Positions 58,101-64,000 of a stretch of 64,000 nt of DNA are shown in pieces. The DNA comes from Coniochaeta sp. PMI_546 (Eukaryota; Ascomycota; Sordariomycetes; Coniochaetales; Coniochaetaceae). The position numbers and the translations under genes are program-made. The stretch's first letter is position 1. Each line of letters begins with the position of its first letter. The notes under the pieces were generated by a model. That model did no database searches. It was not told where the DNA came from and saw only the letters and a list, made by a program, of their open reading frames with translations. The DNA lies in the NCBI GenBank assembly GCA_021432605.1, contig MU271145.1:1736001-1800000 (forward strand), in the 5' to 3' direction.

Positions 58101-59737
58101 TCAAGGCGTTAGAGAAGCTGTCGTCTACTGCGGGTGGCAGCGATGCTGCGGCTCCTAAGGAGAGGCCCTCCTCGACGTTTTTTTCGGTTCGGAAAACCAG
58201 CCCTGGTGGCGAACCGGCAAGATCACCATCTGTCTTGGCGCGCGCTTCTGCAGCTCTTAGAGGAACGACGCCATCACCTCCGGAATCTCGAGAATCTTCA
58301 CCTGAGACAGGAAGGAACCTCCGGGACCGGTCCGGATCCATGGCTAGTCGGTTGTCCATGTTTGAAACCGGTAACGCTCCGCGCGGGCGACCAGAGTCAA
58401 TCCAGGTTACAGCAAGAATAATTCGGGATCCTACACAGCCGTTCCCCAAGATGCCCGAGCCAAAGGCGGACCCTAGCGATTACAGCCCGCTGAATCTCAA
58501 GCAGTCGCCTTTGGTGGTAGATCATCAGAAAGGCAGCCCTTCGCTGAGACCAGACATCTGCACGTCTCCAGAGGCCGCGCCGGCGGTGGTAGAACCTGTT
58601 GCAGAGTCGCAGCCTGAACGCAGGCTTTCGTTGCTTCAAAGACGTTGGTCGAAAGGTCGAAGGTCCCAATCTGAAGATCGGAACGGCGAGACTACCGATG
58701 AGGAGCACAAGGAGGAGCCTTCTGGACGTCCACGACGACGATCATCATTGACAGTTGTCAAAGATTTCATCAAGGACCGTCGCGATTCTTTGCTCGGCGG
58801 TCGCTCTGCTTCAACTGATAACCTAAGCCTCTTATCTCCCCAGATCACTGGTAACCTTGCCTCTCCGGCGCTTGCAACGCCGTCTTCACGCTCCGGGTCG
58901 CGACCGCCATCAGTCCATCAAAACTCCATTTTCCCTCGGCGGCTTAGTATAAACAGTCGGCGGTCTTCTATCGATGCCAAGAGCCCAGCTCTGCAGACTG
59001 CAACCCCGCTTACCGGAGGTCTCTCCCCATCGCTGATGACTGAAGCAACGGGCGAGTACGACAGCGACGACAGATACGGCAACGGATCTGGAGATAAGCA
59101 CTCTAGGCCTGGATCGAACGGGTCGGGCGGTGCTCTGAGTCCAGGCCCTAAGAGTGCTAACCGCGCTACGCGCTTCATGCGTCGACTATCTAACACGATC
59201 GGCTCCGGTCGGAAGAACATGGCGCCTTCTATTTCGCCCACCGTTGCCGAGGAAGACGATGCTGCGGTGGAGGACCACAACGAGCAGCATGTGCCCGCGC
59301 CACGCGGCAACAGCAATCAACAGTCGATTGCTACCTACCTTGGGGATGTCAACGTCCAGTTCCCGGACACATTGCTCTGGAAGCGCCGGACTATGTGCTT
59401 GGATAGCCAAGGCTTCCTCATTTTGAGCGCTGTTCAGGGAGTAACAGCCGCCAGAGATAATAAGCTTCAGGCCGGAGCCATCAAGAGATATCACTTGAGC
59501 GACTTCCGCACTCCGTACATTCCTGAGATGGAGGTTCAGGAACTCCCGAACAGTGTCGTCCTGGACTTTGTCGACGGCAGTGGCGTGCAAATAGCATGCG
59601 AGGACCGCGCCGGACAGCTCAACACATTGCACAGTAAGTCTTCAATTGTCTGATGATGGGGCGCTGTTAGACATTCCGCTAACAATCTTCCAGTCCTCCA
59701 AACTGCTCATCGCAGCCACAGCTCGTTCGGCCAGTAG
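55151..59737 (+). CDS. ADF-homology domain protein with long disordered middle and conserved C-terminus
   Basis: Four exons (55151-55224, 55431-55618, 55734-59633, 59694-59737) with introns of 206, 115 and 60 nt encode 1401 residues. The N-terminal 130 or so residues form an actin-depolymerising-factor homology domain (FLLKYVSRDELEL, GIVEIRNAIAQHEDDSPLYGFLRYRRRN, ARVTVHFNSLCDQLSPYDTSF). An acidic stretch (EIAEEEEEGERERK) follows. About 1100 residues of Ser/Pro/Glu-rich disordered sequence come next. The C-terminus (about 1285-1401) is again folded: IATYLGDVNVQFPDTLLWKRR, CLDSQGFLILSAV and KRYHLSDFRTPYIPE, which I read as a PH-like module. Orthologues seem widespread in filamentous ascomycetes. 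Actin-related scaffolding at the cell cortex is inferred. Confidence 0.88.
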
Positions 59738-60638
59738 ACCGGGTTGTCCTCCCTGAACTGGCTATTCACGTCTATGGAACGGCCTAGATCTTGCCTTCAA
59801 CAACTCCTCGCTAGTCTTGACGACTTGATAGATCTAACTTTTCTAATGGGTCTTCTCTTCCCTGATCGACCTGGCTAGCCCGGGCTGCCATGTTTGCTTG
59901 ACGCCTTGTCTTCTCTCATTCGCATTATCGATTCTTAATCGCACGACCTGGTAGTCCCCTACCACATTTCCTTTGCCTATTTAAACAGCCAAGATCCCTG
60001 GATACACATCAAATATCCGGGAATGATCCCGTTTGTTACGGCCGGACCCCTGCCGATGAATATGATACCCCCTTCACCATTCCGGGGATTTGAGAGAACA
60101 TTCTCTCGGCTGTCTTTGTCTTTTTTCACATTTTCCCCGCTAGACCTTGGCCATTAAGGAAGCGGAGAATGTTTTGTGGGTGTTGACGACGTTGGTCGGA
60201 GGGGGAAGCCAGTTGTGATAAGATGTCAGAACAGAAGAGATACGAGTTTAGAAGCACTGCTATGTGTTGACTGTTTAAGATGGCATTGTGCAGGAGAAAA
60301 GCGAAGCTGATTATCATGCTCTTGATTGAGAAGTTCTTCTGTTTGTACATATTTAACGCTTCCACCCTCGCTCCTGAGCGTGGCAGTCAAAGTCGGTTGT
60401 CTCCTTGCAGAGCATTCTCGCAGCCTGGTAGTTATTCAAGCCGCGTGGAATATATTGGACAACACCGTTTGGTAGCGCTTTCACGGCAGTTTGACCTTTG
60501 TCTAAAATTATCTCCAATTGCTGTAAGGTGAGTCTGGAAAGTAGATCGGCCTTGTGGTGACGACGTAGGTAAGACTGACCACCCGTAAAGTTGTATGCCT
60601 TCTCACAAGATATAATCCAGAACAGCACACTCTCTACC
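59738..60638. other. 3' region of ADF-homology gene up to the 5S gene
   Basis: This 0.9-kb stretch contains the 3' UTR of the ADF-homology gene and the upstream flank of the 5S rRNA gene. The only feature seen is the TATA element at 60611-60615. Confidence 0.5.
60611..60615 (+). promoter_or_regulatory. Upstream TATA element of the 5S rRNA gene
   Basis: The sequence TATAA starts 28 bp before the mature 5S 5' end. Dispersed 5S genes of Neurospora carry a TATA element at about the same distance, required for pol III transcription. Confidence 0.7.
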
Positions 60639-60757
60639 ATGTACGACCATAGGTACTGGAAAACTCGGGATCCCGTCCGCTCTCCCATCGATAAGCCAGT
60701 AACCGCCAGACCAGTACTCGGGTGGGTGACCACCGGGGAATCCCTGGTGTTGTACAT
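60639..60757 (+). rRNA. 5S ribosomal RNA (dispersed copy)
   Basis: The 119-nt sequence aligns along its whole length with fungal 5S rRNA. It has the GACCATAG start, GGAAAAC, CCGTCCGCTC, the A-box region with AAGCCAG, and the C-box region GGGTGGGTGACCACC followed by GAATCCC. Helix I is closed by nine pairs between ATGTACGAC and GTTGTACAT, one of them a G-U. A TATA element lies at -28 and six thymines mark the end. The intact stem and control elements argue for a working gene rather than a pseudogene. It sits alone between two convergent protein genes, as expected for dispersed 5S copies in filamentous ascomycetes. Confidence 0.95.
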
Positions 60758-60762
60758 TTTTT
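60757..60762 (+). terminator. Pol III terminator of 5S gene
   Basis: A run of six thymines begins at the last base of the 5S sequence, as expected for RNA polymerase III termination. Confidence 0.8.
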
Positions 60763-61158
60763 ACTTTTGTTTGGTCTGCTCGTTTTGGCTTATGAGCTTA
60801 GCGCTGCATACTACCACTATGCACATCTTATCACCATGAAAGCCAGAAGACAGAAGACTTTCAGTGTGATTCGATGGTATGATAGGCGAACCATTCATAG
60901 ACTCCTCATACACAAGCCTATAGGGCATGCCAAGATGTGGCGGGTTTTGGCCGCCCAGAGGGTGAGATGCGAACCAGACGAGAAGTAAGAACCCCCGATT
61001 AACTCCTTGCAAATCCAAAACGATCCGTGTGCAGTCGTGAACCCCCATTTGCCCAGTGGTTTGCCTAAGCCATCAGCATTCCCTCTGCACAAAACGGGAC
61101 AAAGTTTGCTTTCTCGTAACTGGCGAAGACAGAGCCAACCTCTGCCGCTGATCGCAGC
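60758..61158. other. Spacer between 5S gene and VPS2 3' end
   Basis: This 400-bp stretch includes the VPS2 3' UTR (minus strand). Nothing else is recognised. Confidence 0.45.
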
Positions 61159-62029
61159 TCACTTCCGCAAACTATCCAGCCTTGCTTGTAGGTCGTCATC
61201 TCCTGGGTCTCCACCACCTACAGCCTGCGCGACTTTGGTTTCCGGTACGGTGTGTGACTGCAGCCCGCTCGGGGTTTCGCCGAACTAGATATAATATGTC
61301 AGACACCAAGTCGTATGGTTCGAAATCACGGAAGGAGAGCTACTCACAGCCTGGTTGAGGTCAACCCCGATCTCTTCAAGAACCTGTTCCACAATCTCGT
61401 CACCTTCCTCCTCTTCACCGACATCCATAGCATCGTCGACCGCATCGTCCATCATCTCCTGCCTCTGCTCCATCAAGTCGTTCTCCCGCTCGAATTCCAT
61501 GGCAATCCTCTGCAGGGAAGGGAGATTCATGGTCTTGTTCATACTGCCCAGGGCCATCGTGGCGCCTTTCATGGCCTGCATCATTTGCTCGTTCGTCCGG
61601 TACGTCTACGGATAGAGCGGTCAGCTATCTCACACGGAGGGCTCGCCTATGTTGGGGCGGAGCACAAACCTGCAACCGGAGTGAGATCTTCTGCAACTGG
61701 CTCCTCATGCTGTAGAACTTCTCGACATATCTGCGGGTGCGGACAAGATCCTTGGCCTGTATCTTGCACGCACCCATCTGGCCCTTCTGCGCGCTTTGCT
61801 TGATCTGGCTGACCAGCGTCTTCTCCTGTTTCTCGAGCTTGACGCGCTGCTGGTCGAGCTCTCGGATGGCTTTATCGAGGAGGCGTTGGTTCTTTCGTAG
61901 ACGCTCTGCAGGCGTGATGCGCTTGCCGAAAGCCCATTCTAGGAGCTATTTGAGGGGTGCTATGTGTCAGCCTCGGCAGGATGAAGAGGGACAAACTGCA
62001 TTGTCGCAATTGCTGCTGCTCACATTCAT
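61159..62029 (-). CDS. VPS2: ESCRT-III subunit Vps2/Did4 (CHMP2)
   Basis: Four exons (62029-62024, 61945-61670, 61605-61348, 61284-61159) with introns of 78, 64 and 63 nt encode 221 residues. The first exon is only six bases (Met-Asn) and joins LLEWAFGKRITPAERLRKNQ to give the conserved N-terminus. The Snf7-fold helices follow, including GQMGACKIQAKDLVRTRRYVEKFYSMR and ATMALGSMNKTMNLPSLQRI. An acidic linker (DVGEEEEGDE) and a C-terminal MIM1 motif (DLQARLDSLRK) that binds Vps4 complete the protein. With Vps24 and Snf7, Vps2 forms the membrane-remodelling filament of endosomal sorting and recruits Vps4. Length is normal. Its promoter is shared with FZO1. Confidence 0.95.
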
Positions 62030-62548
62030 TGTGCCGATTTGCGTGTGGAGGTGTTGCTGGTAACGAACGACGCGAACCGATGTATGCCGGCGGATGACAA
62101 TGCGCACAGTGATAGAGAGATATTTGAGTGTATGTACAGGCGAAAGTTGGGATATCCTCAGAGTGACATGGAGGTGTGCCTGGGCTTGGCAACAGAGCGA
62201 GTGCTGGGGAAGCTACGTAACCGGCCGACTTCTAATCTTGCCAGCTGCGGCTTATCGCCAGCTGCTGGCCCGGTGCATTGTCCGGCGGAGACTTTTCCAG
62301 AAAGTGATGGGTGGGCACTGGGCACTCACAGCTACCTTCTGACCAATCACTCGAAACATCGAACTTCCCTCTGCTATTATTGTCGCCTCCGTTAAATCAT
62401 GCGAGCAACCCAGACCAAGAAAATCCGTTTGGACTCCAAACAAACCGCTTACAATACCGACCACCTCTGATGCTTTCGTCTCGAACTTGCGCGTAGCGCT
62501 CCTCACCGACTCAACCTATCAGGAGCAAATGGATTTCTACGACAGATC
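62030..62548. promoter_or_regulatory. Divergent promoter between VPS2 and FZO1
   Basis: These 519 bp separate the two divergent start codons. An out-of-frame ATG at 62530 opens an eight-codon frame (ending TGA) that overlaps the FZO1 ATG at 62549 and could act as a minimal uORF if transcribed. No specific factor site is assigned. Confidence 0.5.
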
Positions 62549-64000
62549 ATGAGCCAGGAATACTTTTCACCGAAAGGCAAGTCCCCTCTGGGGCAGGAGG
62601 TCGACGATGCATCCGATGACGTCTCGGACAATCTGCCGCCACCCACCGAGACCACGAACACCGTCCCTACGAATTCCGCGACACCCGCCTATTTGACAGT
62701 GGGCACAGGCTCAACATCTCAACACGCAGCGCATCTTCAAGCCCTGTTAGATCACGATTCCGGCTATGGAGGCAGCATCGCTGGCGACACCGCCGCAAGT
62801 CTCAACCCAGAAGCCTCCCACGGCTCTAGTCAACAAATGTCCAACTGCGACCGCCACAGAGCACAGACTGGCGCCATACACCAGCTATGGTACAATCAGC
62901 ACCGAGTGGCCCTCGGCCGCTCAATCAACCGCGTGGTAGAGCTCCTCAGAGGGCTGCAAGACATGAATGCGTCGTGGCCGGCGCATTATCCATCTGTTCA
63001 GCGACCGGATGGAAGGCCACTAAGCCGAGCGGCGACGAGACCAGACCTTCAACATACTTATTCAACGGCCGAGGACTTTATGGCTTCCTCCGCGCCGCCT
63101 CCTCCCCTTCGGCGGGCCATGACCTCCCTGGAAGGTCAAGCCGAAGCCGAGTCAAGCAAGGCCGCCGAGAATCGTGCAACACCCGAACCGCGACTCGTTT
63201 CACCTCAAATAGCACAGGAGTTCTCTATACTCAAGCTCGACCTGAAGCTCGGATCCCTCCATCAGGCAGAACTCGTACATTCGCTGGAGAAGTCTTCCAT
63301 CGCATCGTTACTGGACGGCAAGATCAGCTCCAGCATCAAGCACCTCCTGTTATTACGGGACCGTATTGAGGACACATCGAGCAAGGTTTTGATCACCGGA
63401 GATTTGAATGCCGGAAAGTCGACATTCTGTAACGCATTACTGCGGAGGAAGATATTGCCCGAGGACCAGCAGCCTTGCACCAGCATATTCTGCGAAGTGC
63501 TGGACGCAAGGGAGAATAGCGGCATCGAGGAAGTCCATGCTGTCCACAAGGATGCCCACTACGACCGGAATGACGAGACGACGTATGACGTCTTTACCCT
63601 ACAGGAGCTGGAGAAGCTTGTCACGGACAACTCAACTTATACCCAGTGCAAAGTCTACGTCCGTGACGTGCGGACCATTGACGAATCGCTGCTAAACAAT
63701 GGCGTGGTCGACATTGCACTTATTGATGCGCCAGGTCTGAACTCTGACACGACCAAGACCACTGCAATCTTCGCTCGCCAGGAGGAGATCGATGTCGTTG
63801 TCTTCGTGGTTTCTGCAGCAAACCACTTCACCCTGACGGCGAAGGAGTTTATTTGGGCAGCCGCGGCCGAGAAAGCCTATCTATTCATTGTTGTGAACGG
63901 GTTCGACACAATCCGAGACAAGGAGAGATGCCAAAAAATGATCCTGGAGCAGGTGGCCAAGATGAGCCCGCGGACCTTCAAGGAATCATCCGAGCTTGTA
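62549..64000 (+). CDS. FZO1: Mitofusin Fzo1, N-terminal part (runs off the window)
   Basis: The frame is open from the ATG at 62549 to the window edge, giving the first 484 residues without an intron. About 215 N-terminal residues are variable and Ser/Pro-rich. A heptad-repeat region follows (FSILKLDLKLGSLHQAELVHSLEK), then the dynamin-type GTPase domain. Its P-loop is GDLNAGKST (284-292), the G3 motif is DAPG (393-396), and the G4 position reads NGFD (450-453) instead of NKxD. VHAVHKDAHYDR and EEIDVVVFVVSAANHFT fit fungal Fzo1. The protein tethers and fuses mitochondrial outer membranes. The second heptad repeat and membrane spans must lie beyond the window. Confidence 0.93.
   Translation, partial: MSQEYFSPKGKSPLGQEVDDASDDVSDNLPPPTETTNTVPTNSATPAYLTVGTGSTSQHAAHLQALLDHDSGYGGSIAGDTAASLNPEASHGSSQQMSNCDRHRAQTGAIHQLWYNQHRVALGRSINRVVELLRGLQDMNASWPAHYPSVQRPDGRPLSRAATRPDLQHTYSTAEDFMASSAPPPPLRRAMTSLEGQAEAESSKAAENRATPEPRLVSPQIAQEFSILKLDLKLGSLHQAELVHSLEKSSIASLLDGKISSSIKHLLLLRDRIEDTSSKVLITGDLNAGKSTFCNALLRRKILPEDQQPCTSIFCEVLDARENSGIEEVHAVHKDAHYDRNDETTYDVFTLQELEKLVTDNSTYTQCKVYVRDVRTIDESLLNNGVVDIALIDAPGLNSDTTKTTAIFARQEEIDVVVFVVSAANHFTLTAKEFIWAAAAEKAYLFIVVNGFDTIRDKERCQKMILEQVAKMSPRTFKESSELV

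Noticed and set aside
1-64000. Transposons, viral fossils, CRISPR arrays and secondary-metabolite clusters
   Set aside because: No terminal repeats, transposase, integrase, reverse transcriptase, capsid, spaced repeats, or PKS/NRPS/terpene enzymes were recognised on either strand.

Overview
The window is nuclear DNA of a filamentous ascomycete (Pezizomycotina, most likely a sordariomycete). Genes carry many short introns, mostly 50-80 nt, with GT donors, CTRAC-type branch points and AG acceptors. Intergenic DNA is moderately GC-rich. The gene set includes fungal hallmarks: a 2EXR protein, a Zn2Cys6 factor, a BDM-1-type phosducin-like protein, and a dispersed 5S rRNA gene with a Neurospora-like upstream TATA box. 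I could not fix the genus from sequence alone.

Layout. 1.2-13.1 kb: 2EXR protein (+), ER/Golgi L-type lectin (-), TIM13 (+), NSRP1-like splicing factor (-), and the nine-exon TRM732/THADA gene (+). 13.1-18.5 kb: no gene recognised. 18.5-19.6 kb: one unknown protein (-). 19.6-25.2 kb: no gene recognised. 25.2-31.5 kb: four minus-strand genes: RPS30 (eS30), a PDI-like ER protein ending in RDEL, the NADH diphosphatase NPY1, and an adenosine-deaminase-like enzyme. 33.6-38.9 kb: G-protein beta subunit and phosducin-like BDM-1, both plus strand. 40.7-43.5 kb: a large unknown membrane protein. 44.5-48.1 kb: RanBP1 and TAF14. 49.5-52.8 kb: Zn2Cys6 regulator. 55.2-59.7 kb: a 1401-residue ADF-homology protein. 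60.6 kb: 5S rRNA. 61.2-64 kb: ESCRT-III VPS2 (-) and the start of mitofusin FZO1 (+), which runs off the window.

Most genes are housekeeping: mitochondria (TIM13, FZO1), ER and secretion (lectin, PDI-like), translation and tRNA modification (RPS30, TRM732, 5S), nuclear transport and transcription (RanBP1, TAF14, NSRP1), endosomes (VPS2) and nucleotide clean-up (NPY1, ADAL-like). The clearest functional pairing is Gbeta with its likely folding partner BDM-1.

No transposon, viral fossil, CRISPR array, tRNA or biosynthetic cluster was recognised. I rebuilt gene models by hand, choosing splice sites that keep frame and family alignment; every multi-exon model totals a whole number of codons. The points most worth checking are a perfect 23-bp palindrome of GATA-factor sites, a PDI-like protein that has lost its CGHC and uses an 8-nt exon, two near-identical GC-AG donors in neighbouring genes, and two gene-free stretches of over 5 kb.
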